Below, one piece after another: positions 39,836-48,183 of a stretch of DNA of 48,776 bases (positions are counted from its first letter, which is position 1; every line of letters starts with the position of its first letter). A program made the translations under genes and the position numbers. Location: positions 1 through 48,776 of IMG/VR virus record IMGVR_UViG_3300023703_000855; one strand, written 5' to 3'. The notes beneath the pieces are model-generated. The model was not told where the DNA came from, ran no database searches, and was given only the letters and a program-made list of their open reading frames with translations. The stretch is from a virus.

Positions 39836-42561
39836 GCTGCACTTACAAGTTCAGCACCAAGGACGGGGAGCAGACCATCGTCGGCATGGCCGAGATGAAG
39901 GCTTTCCTCGTGTTGAATGGTGTCGACTCCATCATTGGTGGCGTTGACATTCAGATGAGTAAGCCATCTCTCAAGCTGTCTGAAGATGCAGAGATGCAAC
40001 AGGTCTACCTTGAGCAGAAGGCCAAAGAGGCTGGCTTCAAAACCGTCGACGAGTTTGTTGATGGCGACTACGAGGGCTTCGTGAAGGCGGCAGCTGACTG
40101 GCGCTATGAGCATCCAGCCGAGATGATGGAGGCCAAGCGTGGTAAGAAAGCCGAGGGTCCAACTCAGGCAACGGGCAAGGCCACCAATGGGTGGCTGCTG
40201 GCGCGTGATGATCTTGGCAACTTCCGCTTTGGTGCTGGCGCCAAGGCATACCGCTATGCAGCCGACGTGGCCAACTCGGTGCTGGACTTGGTAAAGCTCA
40301 AGCCGATTAGCCAAGACCTGTCTCGCGCCATCCGCAAGATGAAGGTTGAGATTGAGAAGGCCCAGAACTTGACGGTCGATGTGGCCAGCAAGATGAAGGA
40401 CCTGCCCGAGCAAGAGCGCCAGATGATCAGCGACATCATCGAGGGTGAACTCAAGCGCGGAGCTAAGCCACCAAAGCACATCCTCGAGCTGGCTGCATCC
40501 ATGCAGTCCATCATGTCTGAGCAGTCGGCTGAGCTGGTGCGCTTGGGCATGCTGAGCGAAGATGCCGCGGGCCGCTGGGATGGCAAGTACCTGCCACGCT
40601 TCTACGAGTCAAGGCTCAAAGATGAAACCAAGGCCTGGATGAAAGCTGCCAAGGCGCTGTTTGCCCGCAAGAAAACAATGCAGGGTATCGGTGGATCTAG
40701 CCTCAAGGGCCGTGGCATTTTCCAGAACGTGCCAGTGGAAGACAAGCAAGCTTGGCTCGATGAGGGATGGGAGGAGCGCGACGCTGACTTCGACCCAGCC
40801 GTCGACACCGAGATCACCATGTGGCGTGACTACACCCGCGAAGAGCGCGACGACATGGGCGAGATCCGTGACGCCATGTTCCGCTTCGTCATGGGTTACA
40901 ACAAGAGCCAGCGCGACATCGCACTTGGCCGCCTATATGAGAACCTGGCCAACACCGTGGCCATCAAGCACGAGGCCGAAGGCTACGTCGAGGTGCCCAA
41001 CACAAAGGTCGAGGGGACCAACGTCAAGACCTACGGCAAGCTGGCTGGCAAGTTCGTACCAACCGAAGTGCTTGATCACCTGAGCGCCTTTGATTCATCC
41101 ATGCAGGGCGACCTGATGAAGATGTACCTCAAGGGCCTGAGCATGTGGAAGGAAGGCAAGACGGTACTGAACCCAGTCTCACACGCCAACAACGTGCTGT
41201 CCAACCTGACCATGGCTCACTTCGCTGGCGTGTCCTATTGGGATGCTCACAAGTACGTGGGCGCGCTGCGTGACTTGGTCAAGGGTAACGCCATGATCGA
41301 TGAGGCCAAAGACGCTGGCCTGTTCGGTGGCACGTTCAACAAGGCCGACCTACTCAACGACATGCCCGAGCAGCTCAAGGTTCTGGCCATGGCCAGCGAA
41401 TCGAAGGCAGCCCAAGGCGTCGAGACCGTATGGAATGCCCTGTCATTCTGGCTGCGCAAGCCTGCAGGAAAGGCCTACGAGGCCGAAGATTTGTTCTTCC
41501 GATACCTGATATACCGCGATGCCCGTCAGCGCGGTCTAGACCCTGATGATGCGGTCGACTATGCCCAGAAGTACATCTTCACCTACGATGACTTGCCAAA
41601 GGGCGCACGCACGCTGCGCGACTTTGCGCTGCCGTTCTTCAGCTACACCTACAAGGTGGTCCCAACCCTAGCCCAGACTGCGCTCGAGCAGCCATGGCGC
41701 TATGCCGCACCGGCTGCCGCTCTGTACACGGTCAACGCCATGATGTACGCCATGGCCGCAAGCCTTGGTGGTGGCGACGACGAGGACTGGTGGGATGTGA
41801 TTCGTCGTTACGTAACGGACGAAGAGTTCCGAAACAAGGCGCGTGAGCTTGAGAAGTACGAGCGCAGCAACCTGCCACCATGGATGAAGGGCGCCAGCTT
41901 CACGCTTGGCACACCCAAGGCTATCCGCATGGGCATGGACGACGTCACCAACCTGCCGTTGTTCTTGGACGTGAGCCGCATTTTCCCTGGCGGTGACTTG
42001 CTTGATGCCAACTCAAACTCTGGCGGCATTCCATTGCTCCAGCCCTTGACGCCAAGCAGCCCGATTCTCAACACGATCGGCGCCATGATCTGGAACAAAG
42101 ACCCGTTCTTTGGGAAAGAGATTGTCGACAAGAACGACACCGGCGCAGAGGCCGCAGCAAAGCGAGGCAAGTGGTTGTGGACCCAGTTCGCACCCGCCGT
42201 GGCCATTGGCAACTACCACTGGGACCGAGCCATGAACGTGATTGCAAACGCAACCGGCGAACCTGTGCTCGGGTACACCGGCGTGGGCAAGGACGGCTTA
42301 CCAGTCCAACCTAGCTTAGCCGCTGCGCAAACCATCGGCATCAAGATTCGACCAGTTGACTTGGACCTATCCGAGAAAATCAACAAGGCCGAAAGACAGA
42401 AGCTCATCCAAGGTTTGGACTCCGAGATCAAACGACTCAAACGACTTGAGAACAAGGGTGCTATCACACCTGAGAACGCAGAGCGTGAGCGTGAGTTCCA
42501 GAAGCTGAAGATGCAGCGACTCAAGGAAGGTCTGGATGTCGAGGGCAACCCGATAGACTAA
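39832..42561 (+). CDS. Large ejection-type/polyvalent-associated protein (LPD38-like), 909 aa
   Basis: N-terminal 100 residues are a small alpha/beta part; the middle is long helices ('LSRAIRKMKVEIEKAQNLTV', 'AASMQSIMSEQSAELVRLGM'). The C-terminal third has 'DDLPKGARTLRDFALPFFSYTYKVVPTLAQ' and a hydrophobic 'AAALYTVNAMMYAMAASLGGG' stretch, patterns of large polyvalent-protein-associated phage proteins. It ends in a charged coiled coil. Likely packaged and ejected; membrane interaction is possible. Last gene of the late operon. Confidence 0.68.
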   Translation: MSCTYKFSTKDGEQTIVGMAEMKAFLVLNGVDSIIGGVDIQMSKPSLKLSEDAEMQQVYLEQKAKEAGFKTVDEFVDGDYEGFVKAAADWRYEHPAEMMEAKRGKKAEGPTQATGKATNGWLLARDDLGNFRFGAGAKAYRYAADVANSVLDLVKLKPISQDLSRAIRKMKVEIEKAQNLTVDVASKMKDLPEQERQMISDIIEGELKRGAKPPKHILELAASMQSIMSEQSAELVRLGMLSEDAAGRWDGKYLPRFYESRLKDETKAWMKAAKALFARKKTMQGIGGSSLKGRGIFQNVPVEDKQAWLDEGWEERDADFDPAVDTEITMWRDYTREERDDMGEIRDAMFRFVMGYNKSQRDIALGRLYENLANTVAIKHEAEGYVEVPNTKVEGTNVKTYGKLAGKFVPTEVLDHLSAFDSSMQGDLMKMYLKGLSMWKEGKTVLNPVSHANNVLSNLTMAHFAGVSYWDAHKYVGALRDLVKGNAMIDEAKDAGLFGGTFNKADLLNDMPEQLKVLAMASESKAAQGVETVWNALSFWLRKPAGKAYEAEDLFFRYLIYRDARQRGLDPDDAVDYAQKYIFTYDDLPKGARTLRDFALPFFSYTYKVVPTLAQTALEQPWRYAAPAAALYTVNAMMYAMAASLGGGDDEDWWDVIRRYVTDEEFRNKARELEKYERSNLPPWMKGASFTLGTPKAIRMGMDDVTNLPLFLDVSRIFPGGDLLDANSNSGGIPLLQPLTPSSPILNTIGAMIWNKDPFFGKEIVDKNDTGAEAAAKRGKWLWTQFAPAVAIGNYHWDRAMNVIANATGEPVLGYTGVGKDGLPVQPSLAAAQTIGIKIRPVDLDLSEKINKAERQKLIQGLDSEIKRLKRLENKGAITPENAEREREFQKLKMQRLKEGLDVEGNPID

Positions 42562-42564
42562 AAG

Positions 42565-42588
42565 AAAAGGGACCCGAGGGTCCCTTTT
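42565..42588. terminator. Bidirectional terminator between convergent operons
   Basis: AAAAGGGACC (42565-42574) pairs with GGTCCCTTTT (42579-42588) around a 4-base loop. A T run follows on the plus strand and another (complement of AAAGAAAA) on the minus strand. It ends the rightward late operon and the leftward operon. Confidence 0.88.
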
Positions 42589-42589
42589 T

Positions 42590-42826
42590 TTATACGTCCA
42601 ACTTGTCTGCTATCCAGTCAAGAAGTCGCACCGCCCAATACTCGTAGCACAGGACGCACACCATGCTGATGAAAAAGCAGAGCACGTGGTACAGCGGATC
42701 TGGTGACTTGTTGACAAGCCAGTCGAACGTGGACCACATGATGCCGACACCAACAAAGAACATGACGAAGACAACATAGAGACCAACTCCCCACTTTGTC
42801 AGCGTGAACTTGATCTCTTTGGTCAT
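42590..42826 (-). CDS. Small two-span membrane protein, 78 aa
   Basis: Last gene of the leftward operon. Hydrophobic segments 'VGLYVVFVMFFVGVGIMW' (about 14-31) and 'LYHVLCFFISMVCVLCYEYW' (about 45-64) with charged ends. Start overlaps the previous gene's stop by 4 bases. No family recognised. Confidence 0.65.
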   Translation of the reverse strand: MTKEIKFTLTKWGVGLYVVFVMFFVGVGIMWSTFDWLVNKSPDPLYHVLCFFISMVCVLCYEYWAVRLLDWIADKLDV

Positions 42827-43272
42827 ACGAACTCAGACAGGTCAGGTGGTGTCCAGCCCTCTGGCTTACCGATCTTGCCACCCTCTAGGATGACAGGCTC
42901 GCCATCAACCAGCTTTGCTTCGTTGGACTCCAACACAGCTTGGTCGGCCATGGGTTTGTTGAAGCCGAGCAGGTGGGCCACGCCGTTGCCAGTCACCTCG
43001 CGATCACACAGCGAGTCGAGCGCGTCAATGCGTTCGCTCTCGTGAATGGTCGCCACATCTGCACCAGTCTTCAGAGCTGTGGCCACTCGCTTCAAACCAC
43101 GAATTGCTTCGCGCAATAGCGTCGCGTTTCCATCGCTTGAGAGGGTCAAGCATTCGAGGAACTCGACCTCCTCTTCAATGTCGCAACCGATCTGCAAGGA
43201 TGCAGTTTCAACCGACGGCACTTTGCCGCATGCTGTCAGCCAGTCCGCTGTGCGGTGGTAGTTATTGTCCAT
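42823..43272 (-). CDS. MazG-like nucleotide pyrophosphohydrolase, 149 aa
   Basis: Residues about 20-60 have the acidic helix pattern 'DIEEEVEFLECLTL', 'REAIRGLKRVATALKTG', then 'IDALDSLCDREVTGNGVAHLLGF' (D-x-L-x-D). The C terminus 'AKLVDGEPVILEGGKIGKP' plus 'WTPPDLSEFV' is the standard end of phage all-alpha NTP pyrophosphatases. It would hydrolyse a noncanonical or signal nucleotide. The catalytic Glu/Asp set is plausible but not fully verified. Confidence 0.78.
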   Translation of the reverse strand: MDNNYHRTADWLTACGKVPSVETASLQIGCDIEEEVEFLECLTLSSDGNATLLREAIRGLKRVATALKTGADVATIHESERIDALDSLCDREVTGNGVAHLLGFNKPMADQAVLESNEAKLVDGEPVILEGGKIGKPEGWTPPDLSEFV

Positions 43273-43450
43273 TGTTCATTTCTCCTTGTTCATTGACCAT
43301 TTGCCCCATCATGGATGCGGTCATGTTTACCATTGTGACGGCCATGTTATGGGCGCCGCTAATTGGGCTTCCGCCCTCCTCACCAAAGTTGATGTCGATC
43401 GTCACCGTACCATCATCTTGATCTTCCAAAGTCACGATTGCTTTACTCAT
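43262..43450 (-). CDS. Small acidic phage protein, 62 aa
   Basis: 'AIVTLEDQDDGTVTIDINFG' followed by 'SGAHNMAVTMVNMTASMMGQ' helix and an Asn/Gly tail. Small, acidic and Met-rich, with no known family. The start overlaps the previous stop by 4 bases and it overlaps the next gene by 11 bases, typical of operon coupling. Confidence 0.6.
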   Translation of the reverse strand: MSKAIVTLEDQDDGTVTIDINFGEEGGSPISGAHNMAVTMVNMTASMMGQMVNEQGEMNNGQ

Positions 43451-43617
43451 GCCGTATCTCCACCTTCGTTGATTGCTTCTTGTACCACCTTATCAATCTC
43501 CTTTGATCGAGCGCGGCACGCCTCCTTTGCGTGTTGTGGCACGGCTGGATCAAGCGCCATGCCGAGGCAGAAGTTTGATGCATTCTCGAGGTGTTGAATT
43601 AACTCATCCCGCGTCAT
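43447..43617 (-). CDS. Small helical phage protein, 56 aa
   Basis: From ATG 43617 (complement) to TGA 43447-43449. Overlaps both neighbours by 4 bases. The product 'MTRDELIQHLENASNFCLGM' then 'KEACRARSKEIDKVVQEAIN' is helical and charged. Family unknown. Both tight junctions support it. Confidence 0.58.
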   Translation of the reverse strand: MTRDELIQHLENASNFCLGMALDPAVPQHAKEACRARSKEIDKVVQEAINEGGDTA

Positions 43618-43922
43618 GCCTCACCACCTTCTGTGTCTTCAGATTTTTTACGTTGCCACTTCGGCAGCACTGGGTACATCTTGCCGTCGTGATCGATGAG
43701 CATTGGCTCTTCCAACTCATCGCGACGAACGACCTTGCAGTCGTGGATCAGGTCAGGCTCCATGCCTTCGTCAGCACCCAGCTCAAGGCGCAACTCTTCC
43801 AACCACCAATGCGGCGCAGCAATGATTGGCAAAGGCGTCTCGCACCACTTGTCTGGATCGATCTGTTCTTTCAAGATCTGTAGGGCAGCACCTACGTTGA
43901 ACACTGCGTGGGCGTTACTCAT
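43614..43922 (-). CDS. Hypothetical phage protein, 102 aa
   Basis: Acidic and soluble, with 'LPIIAAPHWWLEELRLELGA' and a helical N terminus ('VGAALQILKEQIDPDKWCE'). It ends in a charged Lys/Glu tail. No family recognised. Overlaps neighbours by 4 bases on both sides. Confidence 0.65.
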   Translation of the reverse strand: MSNAHAVFNVGAALQILKEQIDPDKWCETPLPIIAAPHWWLEELRLELGADEGMEPDLIHDCKVVRRDELEEPMLIDHDGKMYPVLPKWQRKKSEDTEGGEA

Positions 43923-44428
43923 TCAAGGATCACCCAGTCTTCGCTGAGCATGTCGCTCTGTGATGCGAGCCAGCCCATCAAGATCTCACCAGTGGCAACC
44001 TTCATGGTGATGCATGGCAACACGGTGGCAGCACCACCCAAAGAGTCAGCGTACTCGCGATTGTTCTGTGACCAAAAGCCTGACGAGGAAACTTCGCGAG
44101 TCTCACCGCAGCTAAGCGACAGCCACATGTCTTTACCGTTCCAGCCTGCGCGAGCGATGCGCTTGCCATCCTTCAAAGCCTCGAGCGCCAAGCTGAATGA
44201 CAGGGCGTCAGATTGACGGTAGGCTTTTTCGAATTGCTCTTTGGGTGACCAGCTCACGTAGCCCTCGAACTTGTCAGTGTTGGGTTTGCCGCCGTCAAGG
44301 TATTCAACAAGGTAACCCTCATCATTACCGTCCTCATTCTCTGGCAATTCCCAGCCACGGAAGTCGTTGTACTTCTGGCGGTTCATTGGCTCAGCGTTGA
44401 TGATCTTCGTGCCGATATAGCGTTGCAT
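43919..44428 (-). CDS. tad2: Tad2 (DUF2829) anti-Thoeris domain fused to a conserved phage domain, 169 aa
   Basis: Residues 1-70 ('MQRYIGTKIINAEPMNRQKY', 'YVSWSPKEQFEKAYR') match an N-terminal domain common in phage proteins. Residues about 75-169 read as DUF2829: 'LALEALKDGKRIARAGWNG', 'MWLSLSC', then 'LPCITMKVATGEILMGWLASQSDMLSEDWVIL'. DUF2829 proteins of the Tad2 family bind Thoeris signalling nucleotides and block defence. The domain fit is strong by eye; activity here is inferred. TGGAGA precedes the ATG. Confidence 0.82.
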   Translation of the reverse strand: MQRYIGTKIINAEPMNRQKYNDFRGWELPENEDGNDEGYLVEYLDGGKPNTDKFEGYVSWSPKEQFEKAYRQSDALSFSLALEALKDGKRIARAGWNGKDMWLSLSCGETREVSSSGFWSQNNREYADSLGGAATVLPCITMKVATGEILMGWLASQSDMLSEDWVILE

Positions 44429-44452
44429 CTTCGTTCTCCAGTTGGTTAAAAA

Positions 44453-44779
44453 TTACTTGCCGTCACGCTCATAGATCGCACCACGAATGTAGTTGCACGC
44501 ATCCAAGAGTTCTTCGTAAAGGTCCTGCATCATATCACGTCCGTTATGTGGTTGAAGCGGTGTGCCGTATCGTTGTTGGCCAAGCAGTTTACGGGCGAGC
44601 ATGTCCTGCATGACGAGGTCTTGAATGGCTGGCTTGTTGTTTGGCTTGGGTAACTGTTGGTCGCCTTCGCGCTGCGGCTTCTGGTTTGACTGCATCGGTG
44701 GATAGCACATTTGACCAACTCTGCATTCGTTGGTTTTGCAATCGCAATTGGGCCAAACACATGGTTTATTTTCTTGCAT
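44453..44779 (-). CDS. MazG/NTP-PPase-like phage protein, 108 aa, Cys-rich N terminus
   Basis: Start at ATG 44779 with AAAGGAAA upstream. N terminus 'CVWPNCDCKTNECRVGQMC' has six Cys residues. The C-terminal 'QRYGTPLQPHNGRDMMQDLYEELLDACNYIRGAIYERDG' has the pattern of phage MazG-like proteins (R-Y-G...EExxD). It may process nucleotides. Tentative, since the MazG core is truncated. Confidence 0.6.
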   Translation of the reverse strand: MQENKPCVWPNCDCKTNECRVGQMCYPPMQSNQKPQREGDQQLPKPNNKPAIQDLVMQDMLARKLLGQQRYGTPLQPHNGRDMMQDLYEELLDACNYIRGAIYERDGK

Positions 44780-44793
44780 TGTTTTTTCCTTTA

Positions 44794-44994
44794 TCAGAAT
44801 GGGATGGAATCCCAATTCCACTCATCGCAGCCAACTTGCTGCACCTCGGGCGGTGGGGTTGCGTTGAACTGTGTGCACTGACCCTGCTGAAAATTTAAGC
44901 AGTCGTTGCATGACTTTCTCTTGATCACTTCCTGCCAGAACTCCATCTCTCGACGGGCCACATTGATCTTGACTTGTATCTCTACTGGTTTCAT
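44794..44994 (-). CDS. Small Cys-rich zinc-binding-like protein, 66 aa
   Basis: 'SCNDCLNFQQGQCTQF' plus a later 'VGCDEW' gives four Cys in a C-x2-C...C...C pattern suited to a zinc site. N-terminal helix 'NVARREMEFWQEVIKRK'. Overlaps the previous gene by 4 bases. Function unknown. Confidence 0.6.
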   Translation of the reverse strand: MKPVEIQVKINVARREMEFWQEVIKRKSCNDCLNFQQGQCTQFNATPPPEVQQVGCDEWNWDSIPF

Positions 44995-45188
44995 TGCACT
45001 GCCACCAAGGCTGAGCGAAGCTCAGTTTCCTTGGCGCCTTTCTTGTCGATTAGCTTGACGGCTTTTTTGTAAGACTCCTTGTAGTCTCGAACCGCCTGCA
45101 CTGATGCGCTATTGATTCGAGCTGGCACTCGCTTTGTCGCCTCGCGCAATTGGTTGCGTAGGTTTTCAATTACTTTTGGGTCATCCAT
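44991..45188 (-). CDS. Small basic helical protein, 65 aa
   Basis: Highly charged, helical ('VIENLRNQLREATKRVPARI', 'YKKAVKLIDKKGAKETELRS'). It lies 3 bases after the helicase stop in the same operon. May bind nucleic acid; no family recognised. Confidence 0.6.
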   Translation of the reverse strand: MDDPKVIENLRNQLREATKRVPARINSASVQAVRDYKESYKKAVKLIDKKGAKETELRSALVAVQ

Positions 45189-45191
45189 TTT

Positions 45192-46793
45192 TTAACTCCA
45201 GTTATAAGAAAGAATTGATGGGTACTTCTCTTTGCTCACGGTCAAGCCTGTTGGCTTGCGCAAAATTGACTCGCTATAGTTGAGCCACTCGAGGGCGTCG
45301 TGTGTGCTGCTTGGGATCGCATCGATGGTCGCGCGCTGACGCCACCACGACTCAGCTTTCCTGCGGGCGTAGCCTTCGTGAGACAGGCACACCCACTCGC
45401 TGGCCACTCGCATGAGGCCGCTGTAATACTCGACGCGCAGGCTGTCTGGCTTGTCCTCTTTTTGATGCAGCTTATAGGCGACTCGATCTACGGCAACCGC
45501 ATTGAACATGGTCTCCTTCTGCGAGCTGAGCACCGGTGCTGCGCTTGCCTCTGAGCCGTGGGTGATGCGCTCTGGTGGCGGGAATATGTGGCCGCACTCC
45601 AAGCACTCGGGTGCGCTGGCTGGGTTTGGGTTGCCGCAGTTGGGGCAGATCTTGGTGGGCGCCACACCCTTCTTCCCACCGCTTGGCACACGGCCCTTGA
45701 TCTCGTCAACCGGTCCGAGGGTGACGATGGTGTCGGTGAAGTCTGCGATCAAGGCATCGGTCTTGCCCTCGGCTGTGCGCAGGGCGCGACCCAAGATCTG
45801 AACGTAAAGCACCGGCGATTTGGTGGCGCGCAGCAGGACAAGGAAGTCGATGTCACGCACGTTGAACCCAGTGGTCAGCACCGACACGTTGACAAGGCAG
45901 CGAAGCTCACCGCGACGGTATGCCGCAATGGCCCCGTCACGCTGCGCAGAAGGCGTGTCTCCGGTCACTACTGCCGTAGGTATTCCCCGCTCAATTAAGG
46001 CTGCGCAAACGTGCTCTGCGTGGGCCACGTTGACCGCAAACACCAGCCACTTCTTTCGGGGTGCACCCATCTCCACGATCTCGTCGCAGGCTGCCTGCAC
46101 CAGCTCGTCCTTGTCGGTCAACTTGGCCAGGTCTTGGAGGTTGTAGTCACCGGCTACGGTGCGCGCCTCGCTGACATCGATGTGGGTCTTGGTCTCAATG
46201 GTGGTGAGTGGTGACAGGAAGCCAAGGTCGAGCAGCTCGCGGATGGTTACCCGAGTGCACACGTTGGTGAACAACGGCTCCTCACCGCAGGTAAGCCAAG
46301 CACCGTTGCCGCGAAACGGCGTGCCCGTCAAGCCAACGACGCGGGCTGGGCTGCCGTACTTGCGCAGGTCACCGATGAAACTGCGCCACATGCCGGTGTC
46401 TTTAGGGTTGATGCCATGGCACTCGTCTGCCAAGATGAGATCGATACGACCCATGAGGTGGGCCTGTTTGTAGATCGATCCGATCGTGGCGTAAGTCAGG
46501 TCGTAGCCAAGCTGCTTGCTCTTGACCGCGGCAGAGTAAACCCCAGCGCGCGCCTCTGGCCACACCGAGTACAGCTCCTCGACGTTCTGAACGAGCAGCT
46601 CTTTGCTTGGCACGATCACCACAATGCGCGTGCCTGGATACTCAGTCATGGCACGCTGAGCGATCATGGCCACCATCATTGACTTACCCGCACCGACGCA
46701 AGCTTCAATGATTGGGTTGCCATCTGGGTGCTTCTCAAAGAAGGTCCATAGGTCGTCGACCACGCGTGACTGGTACGGGCGCGGGACAAGCAT
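45192..46793 (-). CDS. SF2 DEAD/DEAH-type DNA helicase with zinc ribbon, 533 aa
   Basis: Motif I 'CVGAGKSMM' (Gly36-Lys37-Ser38), motif II 'ADECHG' (Asp123-Glu124-Cys125-His126), motif III 'GLTGTPF' (about 154-160) and motif VI 'QILGRALRT' (about 330) are present. A C-terminal zinc ribbon 'CPNCGNPNPASAPECLECGH' lies near 385-405. The layout is that of UvsW/Ssl2-type phage helicases that act on replication and recombination intermediates. The TAATG overlap couples it to the upstream gene. Confidence 0.88.
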   Translation of the reverse strand: MLVPRPYQSRVVDDLWTFFEKHPDGNPIIEACVGAGKSMMVAMIAQRAMTEYPGTRIVVIVPSKELLVQNVEELYSVWPEARAGVYSAAVKSKQLGYDLTYATIGSIYKQAHLMGRIDLILADECHGINPKDTGMWRSFIGDLRKYGSPARVVGLTGTPFRGNGAWLTCGEEPLFTNVCTRVTIRELLDLGFLSPLTTIETKTHIDVSEARTVAGDYNLQDLAKLTDKDELVQAACDEIVEMGAPRKKWLVFAVNVAHAEHVCAALIERGIPTAVVTGDTPSAQRDGAIAAYRRGELRCLVNVSVLTTGFNVRDIDFLVLLRATKSPVLYVQILGRALRTAEGKTDALIADFTDTIVTLGPVDEIKGRVPSGGKKGVAPTKICPNCGNPNPASAPECLECGHIFPPPERITHGSEASAAPVLSSQKETMFNAVAVDRVAYKLHQKEDKPDSLRVEYYSGLMRVASEWVCLSHEGYARRKAESWWRQRATIDAIPSSTHDALEWLNYSESILRKPTGLTVSKEKYPSILSYNWS

Positions 46794-47128
46794 TAGAGAT
46801 CTACCTTGAAATTTCTGCGCATCCCGTCGCTTTGACCATCGGTGTAGGCGCGGTAAAGCAGATTCACCAACTCGTCGTAGCTAAGTGCGACGCATGTAAC
46901 CTTGGTGGCCATACCTTCTGGCTCGTTATAAGTCTTGATTTGTGCGCGATCCATCAACTGGCCGACAAACTTGTGGCAGATCTGGTCGGCAGCCTTGAGT
47001 ATCAGTTGCCGCTTGATCTCATCCTCACTGTCGCGGCTCTGATATAGCGACTGCCACGTGTTGATTTGGTTGTATTGAAAGAGCGGAACTTCTGCGGCAA
47101 TCTTTCTAACTTCAATCGGGTAATTCAT
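46793..47128 (-). CDS. Hypothetical phage protein, 111 aa
   Basis: Start at ATG 47128, overlapping the nuclease stop. Soluble helical protein ('EDEIKRQLILKAADQICHKF', 'SYDELVNLLYRAYTDGQSDG'). Between a nuclease and a helicase gene, so a replication or recombination accessory is possible. Family unknown. Confidence 0.62.
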   Translation of the reverse strand: MNYPIEVRKIAAEVPLFQYNQINTWQSLYQSRDSEDEIKRQLILKAADQICHKFVGQLMDRAQIKTYNEPEGMATKVTCVALSYDELVNLLYRAYTDGQSDGMRRNFKVDL

Positions 47129-48183
47129 CACTTCACCACCGTTCCACTCACGCCTTGCGCCTGCAAGTCAAGCTTCAGCTTGGCTACGTCGCCAAGCAGC
47201 AGTTTGTTTTCCAAGTCACGGATCTCTTGCGAATCGAGCGAGGTCAGGCGCTCGCCGTTGGCAAACGTCTGGCCAGTGGCCTTGGTTGTATATACAACGT
47301 CGCCGTCCACGAAGTCGGTCATGGTGGCGAAGTTGTCCAGCAGGATCGGGATGTAGCGATGGTTGGTGCAACCCTCGCGCTGCACCTCGAGCGGCAGGTC
47401 GAACTTGTGGTGCGCGCAGGACCAGCGTGCATCTCCATCAGGCTCAGCGGTTGAGTGTGCGCACGTGCGGCAGTTGACTGCCGGCGCCATCTCGCCATGG
47501 CAGTGGGCGTGGAAGTCGCACATCTTGCAAGTGAACCAGCTCGGGTCATTGCTGCACTTGAGTGGCGGCTCATTCGAGAAGATGACACGCTCAGCACGCG
47601 CCTTCAGTTTGGCGAACTCGTTCACATCGAAGTGGACCCACTCCGTGTAGATCTCATCCGTCTCTTTGCAGATGCAGGTGTACATTGCTCGGTCCATGTT
47701 GGTGTATCCGCAATAGGTCATCATTTGCGAATAGTGCAGCGGCTTAGCCTTTTGGACACCGTTTTTTTGCAGCTCACGAAAGCCCTTGGTGTTGCTAGTC
47801 TTGCACTCCCATACCGCCCAAGTTTTTGGACCCTCTGGAAAACCTTTTCCAGCGCCATCCATTGATCCACCGAAGTGCTTGCCAAGATCTTCGACTTTCC
47901 ACTGTTTACCATCTGGGGTTTCCGTGTGAAGTTCCACCCCGATGCGACGCAAGTTCTTCGCCATCCGCTCTTCTGCAAGTTGGCCGGTTTCGAAAAGTCG
48001 AAGCATGCGACCTTCAAATTTTTTTGCATCCACCCATCTGAATGTGAGCCACAAAAATCGCTCACATGCATGTCCGATCAATGAGGCTCCGAGGTGTGGG
48101 CGATTTCCGTTCTCAGCATCCTCTTCGTATGCCGCATAAATCATGCTTGCTGTTGCGTGAATCGGTTCTGGTAGCTTAGCCAT
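47128..48183 (-). CDS. PD-(D/E)XK nuclease (RecB/Cas4-like), 351 aa
   Basis: ATG 48183 is preferred over longer frames because AAATCTTGGAGA is just upstream. Catalytic motifs: 'GSMDG' (Asp109) and 'WECKTSN' (Glu126-x-Lys128), with an N-terminal 'GASLIGHACERFLWL' helix. A C-terminal Cys cluster ('CSNDPSWFTCKMCDFHAHC', 'CRTCAH') may hold an Fe-S or zinc site, as in Cas4-like nucleases. It likely resects DNA ends or recombination intermediates with the helicase nearby. Overlaps the GIY-YIG gene end by 8 bases. Confidence 0.85.
   Translation of the reverse strand: MAKLPEPIHATASMIYAAYEEDAENGNRPHLGASLIGHACERFLWLTFRWVDAKKFEGRMLRLFETGQLAEERMAKNLRRIGVELHTETPDGKQWKVEDLGKHFGGSMDGAGKGFPEGPKTWAVWECKTSNTKGFRELQKNGVQKAKPLHYSQMMTYCGYTNMDRAMYTCICKETDEIYTEWVHFDVNEFAKLKARAERVIFSNEPPLKCSNDPSWFTCKMCDFHAHCHGEMAPAVNCRTCAHSTAEPDGDARWSCAHHKFDLPLEVQREGCTNHRYIPILLDNFATMTDFVDGDVVYTTKATGQTFANGERLTSLDSQEIRDLENKLLLGDVAKLKLDLQAQGVSGTVVK

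Noticed and set aside
47319-47597. Ser/Thr-rich minus-strand frame within the nuclease gene
   Set aside because: It is an out-of-frame reading of the nuclease gene with no start signal, and its composition reflects the main gene.
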